Assembly: GCF_013408985.1 (NCBI RefSeq)
Contig: NZ_JACBZT010000001.1
Location: forward strand, 2,914,001 to 2,978,000
Reading direction: 5' to 3'
Source of the DNA: Petropleomorpha daqingensis
Lineage (GTDB): Bacteria > Actinomycetota > Actinomycetes > Mycobacteriales > Geodermatophilaceae
Length of the DNA stretch: 64,000 nt
Position 1 is the stretch's first letter. Each line of letters begins with the position of its first letter. Shown piece by piece: positions 22,879 to 30,006 of this stretch. Under the pieces are notes generated by a model. The model was not told the origin of the DNA, did not search any database, and saw nothing but the letters and a program-made list of their open reading frames with translations. Made by a program: the position numbers and the translations under genes.

Positions 22879-23087
22879 CGGGCCACCGCCAGAGCGCTCA
22901 GGACGGCGGTCGCGGCGACGGCGACGGCGCTCGGGGCGAAGAGCACGAGTGCGGCGACCGCTGCGGACAGCAGCGCAGCAGCGAGCGGCCGACGTAGCCT
23001 CGGAAGCGAGGTGAGCGCCTGGGCGGTGCGGAGTCTCGGGGCGGTCTCGGCGCTGGCAGGCGCCGGGGCCGCCGTATTCGTCGTCAT
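22875..23087 (-). CDS. small membrane protein of element
   Basis: A 70-residue protein with a polar Ala/Pro-rich N-terminus and one or two hydrophobic helices (PLAAALLSAAVAALVLFAP, then AVAVAATAVLSALA). Both ends overlap the neighbouring genes by ATGA-type junctions, which favours translation. Function unknown. Confidence 0.5.
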   Translation of the reverse strand: MTTNTAAPAPASAETAPRLRTAQALTSLPRLRRPLAAALLSAAVAALVLFAPSAVAVAATAVLSALAVAR

Positions 23088-23293
23088 GACGTCCGCAGCA
23101 GCCGGGTCAGTCGAGACACCTGCTCGTCGCTCAGCGGAGGCGCTGCGGCGACGGTGCGCTCGATGTAGTCGGCGATCTTCTCGGCGGCGAGATTGCGTCG
23201 GCGCTCGGTGAGGCCGTCGGTGTCGTTAGGCCGCCAGCGCGCGTGATTGCCGAGGTCTGATCTGGCGCGGGTTACGGCCGAAGATGGAGCCAT
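23084..23293 (-). CDS. small conserved protein of actinobacterial elements
   Basis: A 69-residue protein with the segment AAEKIADYIERTVAAAPPLS followed by DEQVSRLTRLLR, a pattern often seen in short proteins encoded by actinobacterial phages and integrative elements. It is the first gene of the leftward operon, behind the 23294-23531 intergenic region. Its size and place suggest a regulator, but there is no recognisable helix-turn-helix. Confidence 0.6.
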   Translation of the reverse strand: MAPSSAVTRARSDLGNHARWRPNDTDGLTERRRNLAAEKIADYIERTVAAAPPLSDEQVSRLTRLLRTS

Positions 23294-23337
23294 TTCGGGG
23301 CCTCAGGAGAGGTTGGGCGGCTCCGGCCCTTGTGCGC

Positions 23338-23370
23338 GGAGCCTCAGGTGTCGACCACCTGCGGGGCTCC
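23338..23370 (-). terminator. hairpin downstream of integrase
   Basis: GGAGCC/GGCTCC and CAGGTG/CACCTG form a two-part stem around TCGAC, about 160 bases beyond the integrase stop and 45 bases before the leftward operon. It is a likely terminator of the integrase transcript, with a small internal bulge. Confidence 0.5.
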
Positions 23371-23511
23371 TGCGCCTTCCGCGGCCGTTGGTCGGGATTC
23401 CACAGGTCCCGACCGGCGCCACCTAGTGCGCCCGGCCCGTCGTTACTTCCTTTGTACGCCCCGGATCTCGGAAATTCGGGGGTGAATAGGGGTCGGTCGA
23501 AATTGTTATGT

Positions 23512-23530
23512 CCTACTCGATACCTACTCG
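23512..23530 (-). promoter_or_regulatory. tandem CCTACTCG repeats (operator candidate)
   Basis: CCTACTCG occurs at 23512-23519 and again at 23523-23530, 11 bases apart, at the start of the most AT-rich part of the element's intergenic region (23440-23531). One helical turn of spacing on the same face fits a regulator binding site for the leftward operon. Confidence 0.4.
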
Positions 23531-23531
23531 G

Positions 23532-24953
23532 TTATCGGCGCCATTCGATCTGCACGCACTCGGGATCGAAGACGCGCGCACCCTGCCTCGTCTTGTTCAG
23601 CGTGAGGGTCAGCAGCGTGCCCACCACCGCGCGACGGCGGCTGAGCGACAGCGCCTCCCAGGCGGCCCGGACGTCGGCCGCACCGAGGAGGCCGTCGAGC
23701 AGGGGAGCGGAGTCGACCACGCGGGCGCGGGCCTCGGCCTCGGCGAGCTGCGGGCGAAGCCGCGCCGTGATCCGCTCCAGCATTCGGCCGTCGATCCGAC
23801 CGTCGGCGTACTGGTCGGCTGCCTCGTCGAGCCGTGCCCGGAGCTGGTCGGCCTCGGCGAGCGCGGCGATGCGCGACGGGTCATCGGTCGGGGCGAAGAC
23901 GGCGGATGCGTCCGGCCGTGACAGGCGGCCGATGACCAGCTCGCTCACCAGCTCGTCAAGATCCGTCTTGCGTCGGATGACGCAGCCGTTCGCAGAGCAC
24001 CGGTAGGACGGCACACCGCGGTTCTGCGCGACGCGCAGCGAGGCGCCGCAGACACCGCACCGGCCGATGCCCGACAGCAGGTGAGCGGCGGCCGTGCCGG
24101 TGCTCGTCCTCCGGCTCGGGTCGGTCATCACCGCTCGGAGCTGCTCCCACTGCTCGCGCGGCAGGATCGGCTCCCAAGCGCCCTCGCCGACCACCTCGCC
24201 ACGGTGCACGCGCAGACCGGCGTTGCGCTCCCTGAGCACGAGGTGTCGGACCATGCCCTTCTCCCAAGGCTTGCCGGTTGGCGAAGGCACGCCGTCCTCG
24301 TTGAGCGAGGCCGTGGTGGCGCGCAGCGACTCGCCCGCCAGCAGCGCGTCGGCGATGCGCCGGACGACGGCCGCCTCGGCGGGCTCGATGACCTCGCGGA
24401 CGCTGCCGTCCGGTGCGTGCTCGCGGGTCCAGCCGTAGGCGCGTCGGCCGTGACTCTTGCCGTTCTCGGCGCGCTGCTGCATGGCTCTCCTGACTCGCTC
24501 GCTCTTGTGCTCGCTCTCGTGGCGGGCGATGTTGCCCAGCATGCGGGCGATGAGCCGCCCGTTCGCGGTGGCGAGATCAACCGTCCCGGCCTGCACGGTG
24601 ACGACGTCGGTACCGGCCTTCTCGACGACGCCGATGAAGTCCTCCAGCTCGACCGGCGAGCGGTGCAGCCGGTCGGGATCCCAGGACACCACGACGTCGA
24701 CCTCGCCGGAGCGCACAGCTTCCATGAGGGCGGCGTACTGCGGCCGTGGCTTGCCCGAGTAGGCCGACACGTCGTTGTCGACGTAGGTGCCCACCACGCG
24801 CCAGCCATGCCGGGCAGCCAGCTCCACGCAGTCCTCGCGCTGGCGCTCAACGCCGAGCCCGAGGCCCCGCGGGTCGCTGGAGATCCGGCAGTAGATCGCC
24901 GCGCGGGGCTGGTCGGCAGCGTCGCGGCGGGGCTTCGGCAGGGAGCGGGTCAC
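23532..24953 (-). CDS. large serine recombinase (integrase)
   Basis: A 473-residue serine integrase. The resolvase domain has YCRISSDP with catalytic Ser25 and SWDPDRLHRSPVELEDF. A recombinase domain follows with the motif REVIEPAEAAVVRRIADALL. The zinc-ribbon domain has CGVCG and YRCSANGC, and a coiled-coil segment lies near residues 370-410. Such enzymes integrate phages and elements at short attB sites without host factors. The gene ends ten bases from the attP arm, the standard place for an integrase, and is read away from it. The start is a GTG at 24953. Confidence 0.92.
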   Translation of the reverse strand: MTRSLPKPRRDAADQPRAAIYCRISSDPRGLGLGVERQREDCVELAARHGWRVVGTYVDNDVSAYSGKPRPQYAALMEAVRSGEVDVVVSWDPDRLHRSPVELEDFIGVVEKAGTDVVTVQAGTVDLATANGRLIARMLGNIARHESEHKSERVRRAMQQRAENGKSHGRRAYGWTREHAPDGSVREVIEPAEAAVVRRIADALLAGESLRATTASLNEDGVPSPTGKPWEKGMVRHLVLRERNAGLRVHRGEVVGEGAWEPILPREQWEQLRAVMTDPSRRTSTGTAAAHLLSGIGRCGVCGASLRVAQNRGVPSYRCSANGCVIRRKTDLDELVSELVIGRLSRPDASAVFAPTDDPSRIAALAEADQLRARLDEAADQYADGRIDGRMLERITARLRPQLAEAEARARVVDSAPLLDGLLGAADVRAAWEALSLSRRRAVVGTLLTLTLNKTRQGARVFDPECVQIEWRR

Positions 24954-24962
24954 GGCTCAAGT

Positions 24963-25008
24963 ATGCCACTCCGTACAGGTCTGGCTGCTCAACTGCCTCT
25001 GCGCCGCG
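24963..25008. other. attR junction of integrated element
   Basis: Element left attP arm (24963-24984), core CT (24985-24986) and tadA sequence beginning GCTCAACTGCC. CAGGTCTGG at 24976-24984 mirrors the arm at attL, and outer TCCG (24970-24973) and ATG (24963-24965) also have mirror matches there. Confidence 0.8.
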
Positions 25009-25575
25009 ATCCCGGCGCGCGAGCGGGTCATCACCGCCGAAGAAGTGTTCGAGCTGCGCGTCCCGCTGCCGGACGTGGTGAGCATGCAGACCCGTCAGCC
25101 GAACCTCGAGGGCGCCGGGGAGATCCCGCTGCGGCGGCTGGTCAAAGAGGCGCTGCGGATGCGCCCCTCGCGGATCGTCGTCGGCGAGGTCCGCCAGGAG
25201 GAGTGCCTCGACCTGCTGATCGCGCTGAACAGCGGGTTGCCCGGCATGTGCACGCTGCACGCCAACAGCGCTCGCGAGGCGATCGTGAAGATGTGCACCC
25301 TGCCGCTGCTGGCGGGGGAGAACATCGGGACGGCGTTCGTCGTCCCCACCGTGGCCGCGAGCGTCGACCTGGTCGTGCACGTCGGCACCGACGCCGACGG
25401 ACGGCGCCGCGTGCGCGAGATCGTCGCGCTGCCCGGCCGCGCCGAGGGCGGCGTCATCGAGACCGCCGACGTGTTCGCCACCCGGGACGGCCGGCTGGTG
25501 CGCGCCGACGGCTACCCGCCGCACCCCGAGCGCTTCGCGGCCGCCGGTCTCGACCTGGCCGGGTTGCTCGGATGA
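24985..25575 (+). pseudogene. tadA: Tad pilus assembly ATPase TadA/CpaF, C-terminal part (separated by element)
   Basis: The remaining 196 codons of tadA, starting with the LLNCLCAAIP that follows the Walker A threonines. It includes the Asp box-like VITAEEVFELR, Walker B region SRIVVGEVRQEE and the His box MCTLHANSAREA. In the current arrangement there is no native start, so no functional ATPase can be made. It overlaps tadB by four bases (ATGA). Excision of the element between the two CT cores would rejoin the two halves exactly. Confidence 0.85.
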
Positions 25576-26429
25576 CGGGTGCCCTGCTCGGGCTGCTGCT
25601 GGGCGTCGGGCTGCTCCTCGTTTGGCGCAGCGGGTCGCGGGCACCGAAGCGCCGCACCGACCCGCGCCGTCCCGGCCGCCGTCAGCAGCTGCTCGGCGCC
25701 GCGGGGCTGACCGGTATCAACGCCGCCCAGCTGCTCGCGCTGCAGATCGGCCTCGGCGTGGTCGCGGTGGTCGTCGTCCTGCTGACCACCGGCACGGTGA
25801 CCGTCAGCCTCGCGTTCGGGCTGTTCGGGTACCTGCTGCCGTACGCGCAGGTGCGGCGGCTGGCCGGCAGGCGGCGGGCCGACCTGCGCGAGGTGTGGCC
25901 CGAGGTGGTCGACAACCTGGCCTCCGCCGTCCGGGCCGGCATGTCGCTGCCCGAGGCGCTGTCGGCGCTGGCGATCCGCGGCCCGGACGTGCTGCGGCCA
26001 CCCTTCGCCCGGTTCGCCGCCGAGTACCGGTCGAGCGGCCGGTTCGGCCCGTGCCTCGACCGGCTCAAGGACGACCTCGCCGACCCGGTCGGCGACCGGA
26101 TCGTCGAGACGCTGCGCGTGGCCCGCGAGGTCGGCGGCACCGACCTCGGCCGGGTGCTGCGCACGCTCGCGACCTTCCTGCGGGAGGACGCCCGCGCTCG
26201 GGCCGAGCTGGAGACCCGGCAGGGCTGGACCGTCTCCGCCGCCCGGCTGGCCGTCGCCGCGCCGTGGGTCGTGCTGCTCCTGCTCGCCACCCAGTCGACG
26301 ACGCTCGCCGCCTACGACTCCCCGATCGGCATGGCGCTGCTCGTCGGCGGTGGGGTCGTCTGCCTGGTCGCCTACCGGCTGATGCTGCGGCTCGGGCGGC
26401 TGCCCGAGGACGTGCGGGTGCTGCAGTGA
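25572..26429 (+). CDS. tadB: Tad pilus inner-membrane platform protein TadB
   Basis: A 285-residue member of the GspF/TadB family. Two N-terminal hydrophobic segments precede the T2SSF domain (about residues 110-235: RRADLREVWPEVVDNLASAV, GMSLPEALSALA, REVGGTDLGRVLRTLATFLR), and two more hydrophobic segments end the protein. It should form the pilus assembly platform with TadC, driven by TadA. It starts inside the tadA stop codon. With tadA cut, its native promoter is now 7.7 kb away. Confidence 0.9.
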   Translation: MTGALLGLLLGVGLLLVWRSGSRAPKRRTDPRRPGRRQQLLGAAGLTGINAAQLLALQIGLGVVAVVVVLLTTGTVTVSLAFGLFGYLLPYAQVRRLAGRRRADLREVWPEVVDNLASAVRAGMSLPEALSALAIRGPDVLRPPFARFAAEYRSSGRFGPCLDRLKDDLADPVGDRIVETLRVAREVGGTDLGRVLRTLATFLREDARARAELETRQGWTVSAARLAVAAPWVVLLLLATQSTTLAAYDSPIGMALLVGGGVVCLVAYRLMLRLGRLPEDVRVLQ

Positions 26430-27367
26430 GCGCGGGTGTGGTGGGGATGCTGATCGGCCTGATGGCCGCGGTCGGTTTCGTGCTGGTGCTGACCTTCGCG
26501 CCGCCGTTCCGCTCGGTGCGGCTGGTCGACCGGCTCGCGCCGTACGTGCACGACACGCCCCCGCCGTCCCGGCTGCTCGGGACGGCGACCGAGGCCGGGC
26601 TGCTGACCGCCGTCCGGCGGATCTTCGGGCCGGTCGTCGGCGACGGCGCCCGGCTGGTCGACCGCGTGCTCGGCGGCCGCGCCGCGGTGCGCCGGCGGCT
26701 CGACGCGCTGGGCGGCGAGGCAGGAGTCGAGGACTTCCGCATCGAGCAGGTGATCTGGGGTGGCCTCGGTCTGCTCGGCGCCGCCGTCCTGGCGACGGTC
26801 GGGTCGCTGGTGTCCGGTGGGCTGAACGTGCTCTCCGCCGGGCTGCTCTGCGTCGCAGGGCTGGTCGGCGGCGTCCTCGGCCGCGACTGGTGGCTGACCC
26901 AGCAGGTGGCCAAGCGCGAGGAGCTGCTGCTCGCCGAGTTCCCGGTCGTGGCCGAGCTGCTGGCGCTGGCGGTGACGGCGGGGGAGAGCCCCGCCGCGGC
27001 GATCGCCCGCGTGACCCGGCTGTCCGGCGGCGAGCTCGCCCGCGAGCTGGGGTCGGCGCTGGGCCGGGCGCGGGCGGGAGTGCCGCTGACCGAGGCGCTG
27101 CAGCAGGTGGCCGACCGTACGTCGCTGGATCCGCTGGCGCGGTTCATCGACGGGCTGCTCGTCGCCATCGAGCGCGGGACGCCCTTGGCCGAGGTGCTGC
27201 GGGCGCAGGCGGCCGACGTCCGCGAGGCCGGCAAGCGCCGGCTGCTCGAGGCCGGTGGGCGGAAGGAGATCGCGATGATGATCCCGGTCGTCTTCCTCAT
27301 CCTGCCGGTCACCGTTCTCTTCGCCCTGTTCCCGGGGTTGATCAGCATCGTCTCGCTGGCGCAGTGA
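26426..27367 (+). CDS. tadC: Tad pilus inner-membrane platform protein TadC
   Basis: A 313-residue GspF-family paralogue of TadB, with an N-terminal membrane segment, a central pair (near 125-165) and a T2SSF domain containing FPVVAELLALAVTAGESPAAAI and GTPLAEVLRAQAADVREAGK, then the closing helix IPVVFLILPVTVLFALFPG. The GTG start overlaps the tadB stop. With TadB it forms the platform of the Flp pilus machine. Confidence 0.9.
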   Translation: MSAGVVGMLIGLMAAVGFVLVLTFAPPFRSVRLVDRLAPYVHDTPPPSRLLGTATEAGLLTAVRRIFGPVVGDGARLVDRVLGGRAAVRRRLDALGGEAGVEDFRIEQVIWGGLGLLGAAVLATVGSLVSGGLNVLSAGLLCVAGLVGGVLGRDWWLTQQVAKREELLLAEFPVVAELLALAVTAGESPAAAIARVTRLSGGELARELGSALGRARAGVPLTEALQQVADRTSLDPLARFIDGLLVAIERGTPLAEVLRAQAADVREAGKRRLLEAGGRKEIAMMIPVVFLILPVTVLFALFPGLISIVSLAQ

Positions 27368-27398
27368 GCCTGCGGACGCGACAGGAAGGACGACAGAC

Positions 27399-27599
27399 AT
27401 GACACGGGGGCTGTGGGCGGCGCTGGTGGCGCTGGCAGATCGGGTGCGCGGCGACGATCCCGAGCGGGGCGACGTCCCGGGTTGGGTGATGATCACCGTG
27501 ATGACGGCGGCGCTCGTGCTGGCCATCCTCATCCCGTTCCGCGAGGCGATCGTCACCGCGGTGCAGAACGCGCTGGACTCCGTCACGAGCGGTGGGTAG
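27399..27599 (+). CDS. Flp/Tad-associated small pilin-like protein
   Basis: A 66-residue protein with a short acidic lead (DDPERGDVPG) then a hydrophobic helix WVMITVMTAALVLAILIPF and a polar tail. The DxGDVPGWV-TM pattern directly behind tadC is typical of actinobacterial Tad loci and probably marks the pilin or a pilin-like subunit. The clear prepilin-peptidase Gly-Glu pair of classical Flp is not obvious. GAAGGACGAC precedes the ATG. Confidence 0.65.
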   Translation: MTRGLWAALVALADRVRGDDPERGDVPGWVMITVMTAALVLAILIPFREAIVTAVQNALDSVTSGG

Positions 27600-28008
27600 C
27601 CGGCAGCACGTCAGCGGGGACGACGGCGAGCGCGGCAGCGCCGTCGTCGACTTCGTGCTGGTCTCGCTGCTGATCGTGGCGCTGCTGCTCGCGGTGCTGC
27701 AGGTGGCGGTCTACGTGCACGTGCGCAACGTGGTCACGGCGAGCGCGCAGGAGGGTGCCCGGTACGCGGCGAACGCCGACGTCGACTCGTCCTACGGGGC
27801 AGCGCGGACGGTGGAGATCGTCGGGCGGGCGACGTCGGAGCAGACGGCGGCCGGTCTGTCCTGCACGTCGGCCGAGGAGCCGGACGCGACAGGCCTGACG
27901 CTGGTCGTCGTCCGATGCTCCGGCGCGGTGCCGACGGTGTTCGCCGCGCTGGGCAACCTGCTGCCCCTCGAGGTGACGGGCCGGGCGGTCAAGGAGAACG
28001 CCCAGTGA
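27592..28008 (+). CDS. TadE-like pseudopilin
   Basis: A 138-residue protein with the TadE pattern: short polar start, ERGSAVVDFVLVSLLIVALL with the conserved acidic residue at the start of the hydrophobic helix, then NVVTASAQEGARYAA and a mixed C-terminal domain with two Cys. TadE proteins are processed pseudopilins of the Flp pilus. It overlaps the preceding gene by eight bases and the next by four. Confidence 0.8.
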   Translation: MGSRQHVSGDDGERGSAVVDFVLVSLLIVALLLAVLQVAVYVHVRNVVTASAQEGARYAANADVDSSYGAARTVEIVGRATSEQTAAGLSCTSAEEPDATGLTLVVVRCSGAVPTVFAALGNLLPLEVTGRAVKENAQ

Positions 28009-28451
28009 GCCGGTTGCGGGAGGAGGCCGGTTCCGCGCTGGTCGAGTTCGTGTTCGTCGCGCTGGTCGTGTTCCTGCCGCTGGTCTACGTGGTGGCCGGG
28101 TTCTCGGCCGTGCAGCGCGGGGTGTTCGCGTCGACCGAGGCGGCGCGCGAGGCCGGCCGGGCGATCGGCACGGCGCCCGACGTCGCGAGCGGCCTGGCTC
28201 GAGCAGAACGCGCGGCACAGCTGGCGGTGGAGGACCAGTCGGTCGACGCCACCGACGTGCGGGTGCAGTACGCGCCGGACGGTGCGACCTGCGACGCGGC
28301 CGGCACCTACACGCCGACGCTGACGCCGGGGGAGCGGTTCAGCGTGTGCGTCACCGTGACGGTGCGGATCCCGCTCCTACCGGCCTTCATCGACGCGAAC
28401 ACGGCGACCGGCCAGTTCGTCGTCGAGCGCGACCGCTATGTCGACGGATGA
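28005..28451 (+). CDS. TadE-like pseudopilin, second copy
   Basis: A 148-residue relative of the preceding protein: EAGSALVEFVFVALVVFLPL, then STEAAREAGRAIGTAP and a C-terminal domain with two Cys (GATCDAAG, FSVCVTV). The GTG start lies in the previous stop. With it the Tad locus ends; no TadZ/CpaE, RcpC/CpaB, secretin or prepilin peptidase gene is in the window, as usual for reduced actinobacterial Tad loci. Confidence 0.78.
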   Translation: MSRLREEAGSALVEFVFVALVVFLPLVYVVAGFSAVQRGVFASTEAAREAGRAIGTAPDVASGLARAERAAQLAVEDQSVDATDVRVQYAPDGATCDAAGTYTPTLTPGERFSVCVTVTVRIPLLPAFIDANTATGQFVVERDRYVDG

Positions 28452-28513
28452 GCCGACGAGCGGTGCGCCAGGTGGTTGAGGGCGGCGAAGACGAGCGCTG
28501 CGAATCGGATCAT
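28436..28513 (-). CDS. possible 25-residue hydrophobic peptide
   Basis: A short frame MIRFAALVFAALNHLAHRSS, five more residues, stop, with GGAGG at ideal spacing. It lies in the gap behind the Tad locus and overlaps the end of the second TadE gene on the other strand. It may be a leader peptide or chance; only the ribosome binding site supports it. Confidence 0.3.
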   Translation of the reverse strand: MIRFAALVFAALNHLAHRSSAHPST

Positions 28514-28565
28514 GGTGGCCTCCCGGTCTCAGCCTGATGAACGACCCATACCCGGGATCGGTTCA

Positions 28566-28814
28566 CTAGAAGCGGCGGGAGTGGAAAGCCTTCAGGATGT
28601 CCGGGTCGTGCACGCTGGTATGCCCGTTCGGGCACTCGAAGCTCACGGCCTTGCCGACGCTGAACCGGAAGCCGGGGAGCAGTTCCCACCGGACGGTGCC
28701 CGTCCGGGGCTTCTCGTCGTCCAGCGACAGCACGATGGCGCAGAGGGGGCACGTCGCCTCGGTGGTGACGTGGGCGACCGAGTCCGTCGACACGCGGGTG
28801 ACACCGGAGGTCAT
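28566..28814 (-). CDS. small zinc-ribbon-like protein
   Basis: An 82-residue protein with CPLC near residue 22 and FECPNGH near residue 61, a plausible metal-binding quartet. The ATG at 28814 lies close behind a GCCGATAG sequence (28823-28830), and a shared TYRAGT box lies further upstream. Function unknown. Confidence 0.6.
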   Translation of the reverse strand: MTSGVTRVSTDSVAHVTTEATCPLCAIVLSLDDEKPRTGTVRWELLPGFRFSVGKAVSFECPNGHTSVHDPDILKAFHSRRF

Positions 28815-28854
28815 GTCCCGATCTATCGGCGGCGGACTCGTCACAGTGCACTGA

Positions 28855-28871
28855 AGACTTGAGGGACTTAA
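28855..28871 (-). promoter_or_regulatory. tandem TYRAGT box upstream of zinc-ribbon gene
   Basis: On the minus strand TTAAGT-CCC-TCAAGTCT, two hexamers nine bases apart, matching the boxes at 13595 and 37129. The distance to the GCCGATAG at 28823 (24 bases) is too long for a sigma28 promoter, so a regulator site is more likely. The box also forms GGGACTTAAGTCCC, a perfect 14-bp palindrome. Confidence 0.45.
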
Positions 28872-28890
28872 GTCCCCGAGTTCACACGCG

Positions 28891-29838
28891 TCACTCGCAG
28901 CCCACCCCGTCGTGGTCGCGGTCGAACTTCTCCTGCCATCCCGGGTCGCCGGGGTGGATCGGCGCTGCGCCATGCGCCCGGACGTCGTCGCAGTTCTGGT
29001 AGGTGACGCCGGCGTCCGGGGCCGGCCCGGGCGCCGGTGCAGGGGCGGGTGCCGGCACGGGGGCCGGCGCCGGTGCGGGAGCAGGAGCCGGCGACGGCGC
29101 GGCAGCCGCCACGACTCCGGACGGGAGCGTCTCGTCCGGGCAGGTGGAGAGGATCGTCGCGATGGCGTCCTTCTCCGCCTGCGTCACCCACAGCCCGTAG
29201 GTCACCTTCACCGCGACCTGGCGGGCGACGTAGTCGCAGCGGTAGGCCCGGTTCGGCGGCAGCCAGGTGGCCGCGTCGCCGTCGCTCTTCTGCGTGTTGA
29301 GCGAGCCCTGGACGGCGAGCAGGTTGAGCGGGTCGTTCGCGAAGGCCGTCCGCCGAGTGACGTCCCAGGCCTGCGCACCCTTCTGCCAGGCGTCCGACAG
29401 CGCGACGACGTGGTCGATCTGCACGTCATCGCTGGTCGACGAGCCGCGGAGGAACTGCATGGTCGTGCCTGAGTACGGGTCGGCCAGCGTCCCGGTGAGG
29501 ACGACGCAGTCGTGCGTCCCGGGCTTGAACGTCTCGCCGGACAGGTCGCGGGCGAGGATGTCGTTGCGGGTGTCGCACCCGTTGTGGTCGACGTCGGCCC
29601 AGGCCGGACCGAACTGGTCCCGGCTGTAGCCGGTCTTCGGCGCTCGACCCTTGACCTCCAGCGTCGAGACCGCGGCCAGCGCCGATGTCGGCGCGGCCGA
29701 CGGAACAGTGCCGTCCGCCGCGGCCAGGGAGGCCGACGTGGTCGGGGCGGCCGAGGTGTCGCTCGGCGGTGCAGTCGTGCAGCCGACCAGCAGGAACGCC
29801 ACGACCGCGAGGACGGCGCGCCACCTCGTGCTGTTCAC
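28891..29838 (-). CDS. secreted lipoprotein nuclease: DUF1524/HNH plus Excalibur domain
   Basis: A 315-residue protein with a lipobox (LVGC near residue 20). A DUF1524 HNH-type nuclease domain has DDVQIDHVVALSDAW (catalytic His), the NDPLNLLAVQGSLNTQKSD asparagine region and CDYVARQVAVK. A Pro-Ala repeat linker of about 30 residues precedes a C-terminal Excalibur calcium-binding domain (YQNCDDVRAHG, DRDHDGVGCE). It is an extracellular, surface-attached nuclease. The GTG at 29838 is chosen to fit the signal peptide. Confidence 0.85.
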   Translation of the reverse strand: MNSTRWRAVLAVVAFLLVGCTTAPPSDTSAAPTTSASLAAADGTVPSAAPTSALAAVSTLEVKGRAPKTGYSRDQFGPAWADVDHNGCDTRNDILARDLSGETFKPGTHDCVVLTGTLADPYSGTTMQFLRGSSTSDDVQIDHVVALSDAWQKGAQAWDVTRRTAFANDPLNLLAVQGSLNTQKSDGDAATWLPPNRAYRCDYVARQVAVKVTYGLWVTQAEKDAIATILSTCPDETLPSGVVAAAAPSPAPAPAPAPAPVPAPAPAPAPGPAPDAGVTYQNCDDVRAHGAAPIHPGDPGWQEKFDRDHDGVGCE

Positions 29839-30006
29839 CGTCTGCCCCCGTCGTTCGTGACCGGCGGTCATCGTGCGGCAGGCAGAGGGCAGGCGAGGTC
29901 GCGACGCGCGGACGACGAGTCCTCCGATCGGGTGACCGGTGGGGTGGCCGCGTGCGCGCCGGGTAGTGGCGCGCGGCAACCATCCACCGCTCAACGGGGA
30001 GACGTC

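Larger units (their letters stand above)
17269..24986. mobile_element. 7.7-kb serine-integrase element, phage-satellite-like, inserted in tadA
   Basis: A 7718-bp insertion between the codons for the Walker A threonines and the following leucines of tadA. Contents from right to left on the minus strand: serine integrase, a small predicted regulator, a small membrane protein, a replication-type ATPase, iterons, a coiled-coil protein, a terminase small subunit, two small proteins and an ADP-ribosyltransferase-like protein. One lower-GC membrane protein is on the plus strand next to attL. There is no large terminase, portal, capsid, tail or conjugation gene. A replication module plus TerS alone is the layout of phage-inducible islands, so a satellite is the best guess. 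An integrative plasmid or a decayed prophage is the alternative. Confidence 0.85.

Noticed and set aside
17269-24986. Complete prophage or conjugative element
   Set aside because: No capsid, tail, portal, lysis, large terminase, relaxase or transfer ATPase gene is present in 7.7 kb.
24081-26429. Single plus-strand gene of about 780 codons spanning the integrase and tadB
   Set aside because: The first half is antisense to the integrase and has no domain; the real tadB begins at 25572.
28990-29110. GC-rich repeat array as a CRISPR or satellite DNA
   Set aside because: It is the coding sequence of the Pro-Ala linker in the secreted nuclease; there are no spacers. No CRISPR array was seen anywhere in the window.
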